Source of the DNA: Neodiprion pinetum
Taxonomy: Eukaryota; Arthropoda; Insecta; Hymenoptera; Diprionidae
Assembly (NCBI RefSeq): GCF_021155775.2
Contig: NC_060237.1
Location: forward strand, 14,344,970-14,408,969
DNA length: 64,000 nt
Direction: 5' to 3'
In this document: positions 54,287 through 64,000 of the stretch, one piece after another
Position numbering within the stretch: the first letter of the stretch is position 1
Layout of the letters: each line of letters starts with the position of its first letter
Notes under the pieces: model-generated
The model's input: the letters and a program-made list of their open reading frames with translations, nothing else
What the model was told of the DNA's origin: nothing
Databases searched by the model: none
Made by a program: the position numbers and the translations under genes

Positions 54287-54668
54287 GATAACTTGGCTCA
54301 TTGCATATCGGCTGACTGCCAAATGTCAAAAGGAATCGCTTCAGAACTGACAGAACGTAGATTCATAAACCGCGAACAACTTAGAGAATTCGACCCGACT
54401 GTGACTGACGTTATTTCTGTGGTACATGAAAACCGGAAAATCTATAACCTAGTTACGAAGTCCAAATACAGCGACAAACCTTTGCCCCACGTTTTTTTTG
54501 ACACCTTGGTTAACTTTAGGAAAACCTTGCAAGAAGATGGCGTAACATCCGTCTCGATACCATTGATAGGTTGCGGACTAGACAAATTAGAATGAAGCGC
54601 GGTACGCAGAATGATCCATTACGTTTTCAAAAATTCGAAAATAAGAATCACCGTTTGCCGCCTCGACT
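54287..54668 (+). other. TARG1/OARD1-like macro domain 1 inside Gypsy-D Pol
   Basis: AHCISADCQMSKGIASEL, YNLVTK with Lys codon 54458-54460, SDKP, a helix ending in FRKTL, and IPLIGCGLDKLE with Asp codon 54581-54583. After the TGA at 54593 the frame continues with a helix and ITVC. This is the clearest macro domain in the window; it aligns with human TARG1 in motif order and spacing by eye. The stop sits where TARG1-type proteins have Trp. Confidence 0.85.
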
Positions 54669-55201
54669 CTCCGCTTCCTGCCACCGCGCGCCCCTGCATT
54701 ACACCCCCACCCGTTTATACTAACCTCCCTGACCCTGTCCCTTCCACATCTGGATTACCCCCCCGCCGCCATCTGCGAAAGGAATCGGAACGTCCGACTA
54801 AACCTGCAGCACCTCGTCCGATTCCACCTCCACCCCCACCCACTGACGTCATCATGCCCTCCCCTGTCGGGCCTCCGCGTCCCGCTAGGAGATACCCCCC
54901 CGCTACTTCCAGGCCGACGAACCCTTCCTTACACTCCTGTTCCCCTCCCCCCTCGCCCCTCCCGCCCACCTCTGATAACGACGACAGTTCCGACTTGCTC
55001 ACAGACGCTGAATACTATACGTGCACTCAACAATTCGACTCCCATATGGAAATTACTGACCATAACCATGACAGTGCTCTCAACACTAACGATGATCAAA
55101 TTAATGACCCTCACGGTTTCGCATATTTTATTGACAACTTGGACGACATACCAGTATCGGACAATGTCAAAGATACCAATGATGGAATTTTGATGCTCAA
55201 A

Positions 55202-55578
55202 ACCAACTATGCGCACTTCATATCGACAGACTGCGCCTGGATCAAAGGTATACCAGCCCAACTTGCCGGCGAGAATATCGTTGACCCAAAAATAGTAATG
55301 AGGCCTCGTCCGCGAAAATTTGATATCATTGAATCTAAGCACAATAGTCGACGTATTTTCACCCTAGTATTGAAAACAAAAGGCTCAGATAAAAGCAATC
55401 TATACGATATCTTCAAGCTATTGTCCAAACTGAAAACGGCTTTAGCCGATTCAAACCTAAAGTCTCTTGCCCTCCCGATAACCGATGACAGTTTAGACGC
55501 TCTCGATCCTCGCGTTATCCGAAAACTTCTATCCTATATTTTCGCAGACTTAGAAATTCAAATCATCCTTTGTCGAAA
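55202..55578 (+). other. Diverged macro domain 2 inside Gypsy-D Pol
   Basis: Repeats the pattern of domain 1: YAHFISTDCAWIKGIPAQL, FTLVLKTKGSDK, a helix ending in LSKLKTAL, LALPITDDSLDAL and a final strand IQIILC. TDCAWIKGIPAQ against ADCQMSKGIASE makes the duplication evident. The GCGLD motif is not conserved, as in Gypsy-A domain 2. Confidence 0.68.
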
Positions 55579-56641
55579 CACGACTGTCATCCCAGACGAA
55601 TGTTTACGAAAAGAAATAATCAGAGAATGCCACGAATCGTTGATCGGCGGTCATCAAGGTGTCACTAAAATATATAACCGCATTAGACAAAAGTATTTTT
55701 GGCCCCGTATGAAAGAACAAATCCAAGATTCCATAAGAACTTGCGAGAGTTGCCAAAGAAAAAAATTGGTCAGAGTAAAAACCAAATTGCCAATGATGAT
55801 AACGGACACGCCTGCCGATGCATTCGACAAAGTGGCATTAGATATTGTTGGACCTCTACCCCTTACTAAATCGAACAACAAATATCTTTTGACAATACAA
55901 TGCAATTTGACAAAATTCCTGGACGCCATCCCTTTACCTGATGCCACCGCCAAAACTATAGGCGCAGCATTCGCAAAAGAATACATTACACGTTACGGTG
56001 CTCCTCGAGCAATACTCACAGACCAAGGACAGAATTTTATGAGCACAGTCATCAAACATCTTTGTAAACTTTTCAAAATTAAGCAAATACGAACCACAGC
56101 TTACCGCCCACAGTCTAACGGATCGCTAGAACGCAGTCACCTTGTTCTCACTGAGCACATCAAACACTACACGGATGCTGGTAAAGACTGGGACGATTAC
56201 ATCCGCTTTGCAATCTTTTGTTATAACACCGCGAAGCACGAAGGTACTAACCTCACCCCCCACCAACTAATTTTTGGCTCTCAAGCCAGACTCCCAACAG
56301 ACGCGAACCCTGCCAGCGCGTATACTCGTTCCTACGATTCCTTCCTTCTAGACTTAATCGCTAATCTATCCAGCATACGAAAACACGCCGCGTCCAACCT
56401 ACAACAAGCAAAGCATCGTTCCAAGACGTATTACGACCGTAACGTCAACAGCCAAAATTTCGAAGCACGTCAAAAGGTCTATCTACTGAACGAAACCCGA
56501 TCCAAATTCGACGACCACTATAAAGGAGCGTATACGATTAAACGTATAATTGACAATATTAACGCTGAAATTTGGATTACCCCCCGAAAAACTAAAATCG
56601 TCCATTTCAATAAATTGAAATTGGCACACTTAACCGACTAA

Positions 56642-57162
56642 TTGACCTGGACCGACGCTTGAACGAATACGAACTTGACCTGTCCAGTTTAGTAGACGCT
56701 ATCCCCTTAGCCCAAAAAGGTATCGTCCAACCTAAAATTCTATCACCAGAACAAATTATTTCCAGCCTTAAACATATCCCTCACCCGCGTCGTACAAAAC
56801 CCCGAATTCCTACGCGCCATGCCATCCACCACCCGCACCTAGAAATAGTACCATTTCCCGATGACCTGCCTACTCGCTCTTCGTCGCTGCTCCGGACCCA
56901 ATCGGAAATTGAAATGACGGAACTAGGCATACCTAAGCCGCGTAAATTGCTCCCCGAGCAAAGCCTTAACGATAGCTCCGAACCACTCGAAGTTTGGCGC
57001 TAAGCCCTCCGCTATTAGCAATTATATTCTTTCATTGCCTTATTCTGCCCATAATAATCTGCAGCCATAATATAATCATCAGCACGTTGCATAAGTTTCG
57101 TTTATAACATACACAATATCTATCATATATACAATATCTATCATATATACCACCACATTTAT
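56642..57162 (+). other. Gypsy-D post-pol region with an unassigned small frame
   Basis: A frame of 114 codons (about 56659-57003) follows pol in the -1 frame, with no ATG at its start and no recognisable domain (sequence includes LSSLVDAIPLAQKG and LEIVPFPDDLP). It could be a decayed pol extension or chance. The remainder is AT-rich. Confidence 0.4.
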
Positions 57163-57537
57163 AAGATGTCATTTATAAATTTTTTTTTTATTCAAATGTA
57201 TACTAACCCACTTGAACGCGCACTAACATCTAGGCGCTATATTTTAAGACTCCTCTTTGTAATATTCTGTAAGTGATTCAGTACGATAAGATGTCATTTA
57301 TAATTTTTTTTCTTTTATTCAAATGTATACTAACCCACTTAAACGCGCACTAATATCTAGGCGCTATATTTTAAGACCCTTCTTTGTAATATTCCTTAAG
57401 TGATTCAGTACGATAAGATGTCATTTATAAAATTTTTTTTTTATTCAAATGTACACTAACCCACTTAAACGCGCACTAACATCTAGGCGCTAGATTTTAA
57501 GACCTTTCTTTGTAATATTCTGTAAGTGAGTCACTAC
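57163..57537. repeat. 125-bp tandem repeat, three units, before the Gypsy-D 3' LTR
   Basis: Units starting at 57163, 57288 and 57415 share AAGATGTCATTTATAA, a T-run, CAAATGTATACTAACCCACT, GAACGCGCACTAA.ATCTAGG and GATTCAGTACGAT with few differences. The polypurine-like CCCCAAGGGGGGG follows at about 57600. Confidence 0.88.
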
Positions 57538-57612
57538 GTTTCATGGCCTTCCGCTTCCTTCCGAACATTCTATTTCGTACCCTCACCGAATGTTCTTCCC
57601 CAAGGGGGGGCG

Positions 57613-58048
57613 TGTTACGTCCTCCAGACTTCATATTCCTTTCCCACGCTCTTAGTTACCTTACGCTCTGTAGTCTACCCTTATCGTTCGCGAGTCAGCA
57701 GGTTCTCCTGTAACTCGCGGCCAGCTCGCCTGCTACATCCGGCAGAAGCAGGCAGATCCATCCCAGCACTCAAGCAAGACACCTATCCCTCTAAACCAAG
57801 ACCATACCCTTTTTCCCTTGACCGACTCCGTTGCATTGACCACTAATAAATAATCATATACTTTAATCGTTTACCTTCCCTTAATACCGATCCCTTTCTA
57901 TTCCATTCCCTTCCTGCATTGGGAGTAGTAGCACGCGAGTGCATAGTCGACGTGAACGGACCCTACAATAGCCAAATAACACCTTGGCTGGGCGTGAAGT
58001 AAGCTCCGATTGCCGCTCATCGGAGCCTACGCAATCTACCCCGTAACA
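57613..58048 (+). repeat. Gypsy-D 3' LTR
   Basis: 436 bases, identical to the 5' LTR except for one G to A (GGGCGTGGAG versus GGGCGTGAAG). ATGT and satellite sequence follow. Confidence 0.95.
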
Positions 58049-58074
58049 ATGTAAAAAAAATTTTTCGTCAAAAA
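58049..58074. repeat. AT-rich satellite, last 26 bases
   Basis: ATGTAAAAAAAATTTTTCGTCAAAAA continues the monomer interrupted at 49147, then changes abruptly into Gypsy-E protease sequence. Confidence 0.75.
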
Positions 58075-58134
58075 AACCCGTGTCAAGAAAGAATTTTCCC
58101 TTCTTGTTACGAAGTTCGGGAGCACTTAGTTCGA
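58075..58134 (-). pseudogene. pol: Gypsy-E protease N-terminal stub
   Basis: In the -1 frame relative to gag: ELSAPELRNKKGKFFLDTG, equivalent to the start of Gypsy-A pol (TAPELKEHSAIFLIDTG). It is cut directly after the active-site triad DTG. Confidence 0.8.
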
Positions 58135-59220
58135 CTATTGGGCTCTCCTGGTCGGTGGGGGTCCAGAGAACGAGACATCGTTCTCCAGGAACCTCACTGA
58201 CTGTTGGTGTTCTCGGGGTCGACTCGATTCGCTCACTCCGCTCGGGCCCGCAGGGGAATTTGCCCGGCGAGCCCCAGGGCAGTTTAAAGGCTCTCTTTGC
58301 GGGGAACGTCCCCGAGATGACTGTTGCATTAACGGGCAGCACGGGCAACACCTGGTTTGTTTGCAGCAATGTGTATATCCGCAAGGTGTTAACGGACTGG
58401 TATATGACCTTCCCGTAGCAGTCTCGCGGTTATCAGACGTTTGCACGGGTTTAGAAAAGAATCCGGTAGCCGGTTGTGGTGACTGGCTTCGATAAGTAGA
58501 CATCGGTCTACCTTCCCGAGCCGTCGGCGACGGAGTTCGGGAGTTATAGCGAGCGTAAAGAACACGCGCCATTTCCTCCTGGTTCGACTCAATTCCTTTC
58601 CATTGATTGCTTCGAAGCGCTAGCCTTTCGGCGATTTGGAAGGCTACTTCGAGACTTTCCGGCTCTCGCAAATCTACCGCGGCTCCGATATGGGTAGGCA
58701 ACCCTTTTATGAATGAACCTAGCGCGATTCGATGTAGCGGGTCTCGGTTCAATTCTGGCGGATCGACGCCAAAATATGACTTGTACGCGCTCCTTCCGCC
58801 GCTTAGCAAAATTCGGACTTTGTCGTAAAATTGCCCGATGGTTTGATCGCGTTTCATCCGGACCGTCATCAGCGCCTCTGTATAGTAATCGTAGGTGTGT
58901 CCGCGGGCGAGTCGATTCTTTAACAGTTTCACTAACCCGGCCATGCTCTCGATCTTCTCGCCGTAGATACAGTTTCGCGCGTCCCCGCGTAATCGCGATA
59001 TTACTGCGCCGAGGTACTGCGGTTCTGCCGCGGCTGGCACGAACATGGACGCGTTTTGGATGTCTTGCAAAAAATCTCGTAACGGCATATTCGTCCCGTC
59101 AAATTCGGGAATGTTCGCGAAATTATTTTGAATAGTCAAATTTTCCACCATAGTGGAGACACTGGCGACCAGGTCGGCCGTCACATCGGCGGCGTCTCTG
59201 GCCTGAGCGTGATTTGGCAT
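58135..59220 (-). CDS. gag: Gypsy-E Gag
   Basis: 361 residues, open. The capsid region is at residues about 35-225 (IPEFDGTNMPLRDFLQDI; RMKRDQTIGQFYDKVRILL; FIKGLP). It is related to Gypsy-A Gag and shows what that fragment lacks at its N-terminus. The C-terminal third is Ser/Pro/Arg-rich with an unusual cysteine cluster (CGYTHCCKQTRCCPCC, about residues 283-298) instead of CCHC knuckles. Start at ATG 59220 (minus), followed on its 5' side by about 180 bases of leader. It ends with TAG, with protease in the -1 frame. Confidence 0.85.
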   Translation of the reverse strand: MPNHAQARDAADVTADLVASVSTMVENLTIQNNFANIPEFDGTNMPLRDFLQDIQNASMFVPAAAEPQYLGAVISRLRGDARNCIYGEKIESMAGLVKLLKNRLARGHTYDYYTEALMTVRMKRDQTIGQFYDKVRILLSGGRSAYKSYFGVDPPELNRDPLHRIALGSFIKGLPTHIGAAVDLREPESLEVAFQIAERLALRSNQWKGIESNQEEMARVLYARYNSRTPSPTAREGRPMSTYRSQSPQPATGFFSKPVQTSDNRETATGRSYTSPLTPCGYTHCCKQTRCCPCCPLMQQSSRGRSPQREPLNCPGARRANSPAGPSGVSESSRPREHQQSVRFLENDVSFSGPPPTRRAQ

Positions 59221-59392
59221 GTTGATAAGTCCGGGGGTAGGGAAGGATATCGAAAGGATAAGCGATTCTATTACGTATAGTTCGACTCCCTCTTTTGTTA
59301 AAGATAAGAAAAAAATTCGAAAAAATTTTTGATTTTAAATTTCACAAAATCGAATCCTCGATTCCAATTCCCAAGGAAAGTCACCTCCTTGA

Positions 59393-59410
59393 ATCCCACT
59401 TCTGACACCA
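59393..59410 (-). other. Gypsy-E primer-binding site (tRNA-Leu type)
   Basis: On the minus strand TGGTGTCAGAAGTGGGAT, eight bases downstream of the LTR end. It is complementary to the tRNA-Leu 3' end, as in Gypsy-C. Confidence 0.68.
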
Positions 59411-59418
59411 GTTTAGTC

Positions 59419-60326
59419 TGTCACGTGCGGAGCGGTCTCGCACGCGACGACTTACCCTCTTGGTTATTAACGAGGTTTATTTATTTATTTTTTTGTTGGA
59501 TTCGGGGGTGAACGTCCTCTACAGGGCGTTCCGTGGGAAATGGTTTGGAGGATTTCAATTATTATGTATCAATTTTGAATGGAAACAAGTGGAAATATTT
59601 AATGGAATAACTAGAAGCAGCGATATTTAGACAAGGAAGCTTACAGTATAGTCTTACGCTACTCACGTTCTCGCTCTTTCTCGATCTCGCTTGTGGATTC
59701 GGCTTCGGCCTCGAAGGTGCCGAAGCTTACACCTTCACTCACTCACTTACGTACTACACGGCTTGATTAAGTTCGTGGCTTTGCTTATTGCGCTTAATTC
59801 TAACTTCACAGACTGATGTCGCGACGCGAGATGCTTGAATGACCGCGGATAGATTTACAGGGAATTCTCTCTGTGATCGTCGGAGACCCAAGACTGATAA
59901 CTCTTTTCTCGACAGCTCTGAAGGAGCCTGATTCCGTAGATGTTGGTTTGATGCTGTCTCTAACGGGACTGTCTTTGCTCGCTCGTCCGACACCCCTTGG
60001 AACGTCGGGCGGCGAGCGAATTTATGCTGACTTTGCAATTTAAAACAAAGGCTCGCCTCGCAACGGTCATCCTCGAAGCGCGTGATTTCGCGCTCGCCTC
60101 ATCCTGGTGTTGATTACACCCGGGATCCGGCGGGCGCGAAGACGCTGACGTTGCTGGCTGTCCAACTACGCCGTTGCGCTTGGCTATACCACGAACTGGT
60201 TATGATAAAATATTTTATGTGTACTAACTAAACCTATGCTTCCTTGTCTCTTAAAAATAATAATAATGATGAAATTGTTATGATCGGCAATGTTACATTT
60301 TGGGTAAATGTGCGGCGCCCGTGACA
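59419..60326 (-). repeat. Gypsy-E 5' LTR
   Basis: Inverted termini TGTCAC/GTGACA at 60326 and 59419 on the minus strand, 908 bases, adjoining the primer site. There is no second LTR for comparison, so the outer boundary is inferred. It contains no gene. Confidence 0.6.
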
Positions 60327-62429
60327 ACATAACTTTTCCACTAGTTTGAAATTCATCATTGACATCCGATTTTTCAATAATGCGAGGGAACAACAACTCG
60401 CTGAATTGACGTGTCAATAGGTTTGTAAATCAATTACAATTCACCTGAGTTAACACAAAATAACTGAGTAAATGAGAATTCACTGAATCACTAAAAATGA
60501 TAACTGAAATCATGAGAATTATTTGAGATATAAGTGAATTAGGAAGAGTTGTAATAAGTCAAGTTACTTTGAATAACTTTAGATTCGTGCCTAAATTTTA
60601 TGTTTAGAGAGAAAAATAATTAAATTCAAATAAAAAAGTAATTTTAAATCAAGAAGAAGAAAATTTTCAAATACCTGAATTCAAATGAAGCAATTTGAAT
60701 TTAATAAATCTATCCGAATTTGAGGAGAAATAATAATTATTATTTGGACCAGAAAAATGAAGTCGAATTACATGAATAAATTCAATTAATTCAACTCAAA
60801 AAAATATGGTGTCATTCAAATTCCCAGTTATTTCCTCGTCGATTCAATGTGGGTCTGGAGTGGCAAGTAACGTTGAAATTGTTGAGATCAATGCTAGTGA
60901 TGGCCACTTATCTGAGAATAATCGATGTATTGATTAATCGATTTCAAGAAAATAATCGGACACGGCTCGATTGAATTGGTAAAGATTAATCGATTTGGTA
61001 AATTTCTGCGTGTAGTCTTAATATGAGAAGAGATATTTTGATAATTCATAGTCTTATTCAAAATATTTTTAAGTTTGATAAATTTTGAGTAATTAATACC
61101 TAAACCACATACATCGATACTGTATTGCATCGTTCGTATGAGTAAACAAGCGGCTTAAGGCTGACCGTGAGCCAGCCCTCGAACTTCCCGTTTTCACACT
61201 GCAAATTCAAGGTTCATGGAACAAATAAATATTAATATCCAATTCCAATTTTCCAACTACGAATTCAGAGTCGTGATTGACGATTCAAAAGCCCTCGCAT
61301 ATCATATTACATAAAAAAATATTACGATTGTTTTTATTTTGAACCACTAATAATGGATCGACCATCATAAATTTTAGAAATCTGACCTTGGATCGGTCAC
61401 TGATGACCGGAAAAATCTCCACTTACGCATTTCTACCAAAATCCGAATATTTTAAGATTTTGTTTCACCATGTGAGTTCGCCATTTCGAATTTTTCAAAT
61501 CTAACCCCAGATTCGTGATCAGCGACCCAAAAATCCTCATGGTACCAATTTTCATTCAAATCCGTTAATCCATTCTCAATAATATGTGAATTTCCTTTTT
61601 TAAAAATTACCTCAATCAAAGACCTATCCGATGAGGGGGGATGCCAACAAGATTTTTCATAAAAAAAAAACTTCTAAACATCGAATTTAAAATCGAAAAG
61701 CGATGAGTCTCAGTATCCCTTCGTGCTTTTGCTGCCTATTTTGCGACAAAAAATGTATTTTATAGCCAGACAAATTAATGCTCGAATTAAATGGGATTTC
61801 GTAATTTCGACAATGCTTCATTTTACCTGGAAACATCTTTTCTTATACCCGGACATTGCCAAATTTTCGAAAGAAATTTCGATTATGTAGACAGAGAGAA
61901 GCATTTTAGGGCACAATATCCTTTCACGGCAAAGAAGGAATGAATTCAGAGACACGAAAATTTAGATAAACCAACTGAGTGATAAGTGAGTCATACCATA
62001 CATTATTTCACTGAATAAATTATTGATTATTCGGAAAAGGTTAATTTTGCTAAATTCATGTTACATACTAGATTTATTCGCACTGTTTTCGGCAACACTC
62101 AATTGTTCCATAAATCAGTTTACGGCGCTACAAATGTTATTGGATAAAAAAAATTCTCATGTTCTTCCCATTCGAAGTCACAAAAAATCGATGTACTCCA
62201 ATTCCAGAAACATAATTTCAATCATGTTCCATGATTCTGTGTTATTATTACTAGGAAATGAGAAACATCGTACGGTACTCTGTTTTGTTTTCGGTATTGA
62301 CAACTAATCGTTCCATTCGGTATTGATTTGCGGTTTCGAAAAATGCGGCTTTTCGCTTGTTACTGGGGCAGCGATTTCTCCTGCAACATTCGACCAGCTG
62401 ACCGATAACTTTTCGACCGACATCCGGAG
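60327..62429. other. AT-rich DNA without recognisable genes
   Basis: About 2.1 kb with many stops in all frames. Short open frames (up to 94 codons) show no family resemblance. I see nothing I can annotate. Confidence 0.6.
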
Positions 62430-63170
62430 TAGCCGTTGTCGTTACCTTCACGATTTTTTTCTCCAGGGCTTCTTAGAAATTAGGTGGATCCTTGTATGTA
62501 CTTCTAAGTCATGCTCTACACGAAAGAATTCAACGGATTCACTTCCGCTGATCGTAGTGGCCAAGCGATGGGCGTCTACGGCGTATCTTATACCTGTCCT
62601 GAAATCTGTCATTCACAAATTACCATGATCAACGAATATCTCTGCTCTACGTTTAAGTAGACGATTATTCAGCAGATCTGGAAGCTTGATTTTCAGAAAC
62701 TTCAGGTAAGTTCTTTAATACCATCTTGCGCGTAAAAAGCAGAGACCAATCTGTCGTACGAATAACCCCGCATTGATTGAATGTATAATCAACCCATAAT
62801 GCTCGCTGAATCATTGATTGGTCAAATATTCCATATGAATATTTCCGAACAGTCATAAAACAGGTCTCCACTTATGAAGTTCAAAATGAAGCCAATGTGA
62901 TGATAGCAATTTATGTCTGTATTGAAGAATTATTAAGCAAGCTTTCCAGCTCGTCATCCAACATGCTGCAAAAACACATTGGTAATCCATCGAACTTGAT
63001 GGCTCAACTTACGAACATTGCGTGGATTTCATTCAGCCCAGTGATAAACGTTGTGGACGTTTAACATTCAAACCAGATCGAAACTCTACTCATGTGCAAA
63101 CAAGATATGAAACATGAACAGCGGTTCCGCTTTATGCTGCTGTAATGCGTTGTCGCAAGAATTTATTCTT
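62430..63170 (-). pseudogene. Decayed mariner-like (IS630/Tc1/mariner superfamily) transposase
   Basis: On the minus strand, blocks of a DDE transposase appear in the right order but in shifting frames and with stops. ILFAHE (about 63118-63100) matches the usual ILFTDE. HNVYHWAE..NPRNVR (about 63056-63005) matches HN..YWA.ENP. SYGIFDQ (about 62830) matches the VWCGIL block. RYKIRRRRP and then PIAWPLRSAEVNPL (about 62600-62530) match the W.GR.GPI.WPPRSPDL.PLD block. At least several frameshifts and stops, so inactive. The family call comes from block order. Confidence 0.65.
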
Positions 63171-63833
63171 TCCGCATGGTCTGACCCATACAGTGATTGA
63201 ACCTTTGCTAAGAATGGAAGACTAACTGATTAAACCCAGATTATTCATAAATAATTCTTCGAGTACTACTTTCCGGGTAACTAAAAATCTCAAATGAAGC
63301 TGATTGACCGCGAATTCAAAGTTGCAATGCACAGAAAAAAGGAGAATGGACAATTCACAGTTTTTTATGTAACGTAGCGCTTCGAAAGCAACTTGAAAAA
63401 TCAAAGTTTCAGGTGTAAATTTTACATTTTCTGTCGAAATTACATATTAAAAATGTGAAATTACATTTGTAACTGTAAGAATTCATTTTTAAAATTGAAT
63501 TCATAAAAATGTTATCTAAAACTGTAATTTTTCCAGTTTTATTTACGAAGCGCCACTTACAATTGCAATTTTTCCATTTTTTCCGTGTAGTTACTCATTA
63601 TTCAGATCATGGATTGACGACTTTCAGACATTTTCAATATTATGCTGCTGAAATAAGTTCAGTCTTTCGTTTTCAATCGAATTCGTATCTATTTTACACC
63701 CGTTGTGTACGGAAAGTAATACGGCTGCATAGCAACTCGAGAGTCAATTGTTATAAACAACGCGCTTTGACTGGCAACTGGCAGATTTTGCTCATATTGT
63801 CTTTAGCATCGCTCGAGTAGAATTGTCTTTACC
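63171..63833. other. AT-rich spacer
   Basis: No recognisable coding content. An imperfect inverted stretch (AATTCATTTTTAAAATTGAATTCAT around 63481) is the only structure noted. Confidence 0.5.
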
Positions 63834-64000
63834 ATGGATTTTTCAAATCGCGAGATGTACGATATGGTGCTGATGATGGGAAGGTGTGACAACGTTGCGG
63901 GGGACGCAGCTCGCGAATACGCGGACCGGTATCCGTTGAGGCGGCATCCGTCTGCGAAGGTCTTCCGCCGCTTGGAGCGAAGCCTGTGCGAAACTGGCAG
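63834..64000 (+). CDS. DUF4817 helix-turn-helix protein, partial (runs off the window)
   Basis: From ATG 63834 the frame is open to the window edge (55 codons): MDFSNREMYDMVLMMGRC, then NVAGDAAREYADRYPLRRH and PSAKVFRRLERSLCETG. This matches the DUF4817 helix-turn-helix pattern found at the N-terminus of many insect mariner-like transposases and related proteins. It could be an intact transposase or a domesticated gene; the catalytic part is not in the window. It faces away from the decayed transposase on the minus strand. Confidence 0.7.
   Translation, partial: MDFSNREMYDMVLMMGRCDNVAGDAAREYADRYPLRRHPSAKVFRRLERSLCETG

Larger units (their letters stand above)
51341..56641 (+). pseudogene. pol: Gypsy-D Pol: protease, RT, RNase H, two macro domains, integrase; two TGA stops
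   Basis: One continuous frame apart from TGA at 53558-53560 (in the RNase H motif normally TxITDHEPL) and TGA at 54593-54595 (in macro domain 1, just after GCGLDKLE). Protease FIIDTGADVNLVK. RT with MPFGLKNAPATF and YLDD near 52925. RNase H with TTDASKFAIGA and NADALSR. Macro domain 1 about 54287-54668, a Pro-rich linker, macro domain 2 about 55202-55578. Integrase with HESLIGGHQG, CESCQRKK, DIVGPLP, LTDQGQNF and PQSNGSLERSH. The layout is identical to Gypsy-A Pol, with a different linker composition. Confidence 0.92.
49148..58048 (+). mobile_element. Gypsy-D: young LTR retrotransposon with macro domains in Pol
   Basis: 436-base LTRs (49148-49583, 57613-58048) differ at a single position that I can see. 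The 4-bp target duplication ATGT is exact on both sides. Leader, gag, pol with two macro domains, a small 3' frame, a 125-base tandem repeat and a G-rich polypurine tract before the 3' LTR. Two TGA stops break pol despite the nearly identical LTRs. Confidence 0.95.
58075..60326 (-). mobile_element. Gypsy-E: 5' fragment of an LTR retrotransposon
   Basis: Read on the minus strand: 5' LTR, primer site, leader, gag, and the first codons of protease. It ends at 58075 inside the protease, just after the catalytic LDTG, where satellite DNA begins. RT, RNase H, integrase and the 3' LTR are absent. Confidence 0.88.

Overview
Eukaryotic, intron-free and almost entirely transposon-derived DNA. An arthropod, probably an insect, is the best guess from the element types: an R1-clade retrotransposon, a Penelope-like element, Polinton/Maverick remnants, Ty3/Gypsy elements (one with an envelope relic) and a mariner-like transposase with a DUF4817 helix-turn-helix. 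I could not identify the species, and I see no conventional host gene.

Layout. 1-248 is a perfect 86-bp inverted repeat whose spacer holds a scrap of Polinton integrase. 363-1811 is a rearranged Polinton remnant: the 3' end of a polB gene fused to a decayed integrase gene. 1918-12520 is an (AAT)n microsatellite carrying two almost identical, complete R1-clade elements head to tail. 12541-17895 is a better Polinton segment: a 21-bp repeat array, an uninterrupted DNA polymerase B gene on the minus strand, duplicated upstream DNA with three TGACGTCA sites, and the C-terminal end of a capsid-like protein. 17896-18360 is low-complexity DNA with a (TG)n tract and G-runs. 18361-27638 is a 5'-truncated Gypsy element (here Gypsy-A).

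27639-58074 is an AT-rich tandem satellite (monomer about 490-560 bp). It has been split by four insertions whose flanks rejoin the satellite in phase: Gypsy-B (30433-35769), a Penelope-like element with hammerhead-like motifs in its terminal repeats (36774-40097), Gypsy-C (41236-47772) and Gypsy-D (49148-58048). Gypsy-E (58075-60326, minus strand) is a 5' fragment cut off inside its protease. The right end is AT-rich DNA with a decayed mariner-like transposase (about 62430-63170, minus) and the start of a DUF4817 reading frame running off the window.

The most unusual content is in Gypsy-A and Gypsy-D. Between RNase H and integrase their Pol polyproteins carry two successive TARG1/OARD1-like macro domains, the fold that removes ADP-ribose. 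The first keeps the Lys and Asp positions used by the human enzyme. The second is recognisably related but has lost the glycine/aspartate motif. This suggests these retroelements acquired, and then duplicated, an ADP-ribose hydrolase module.
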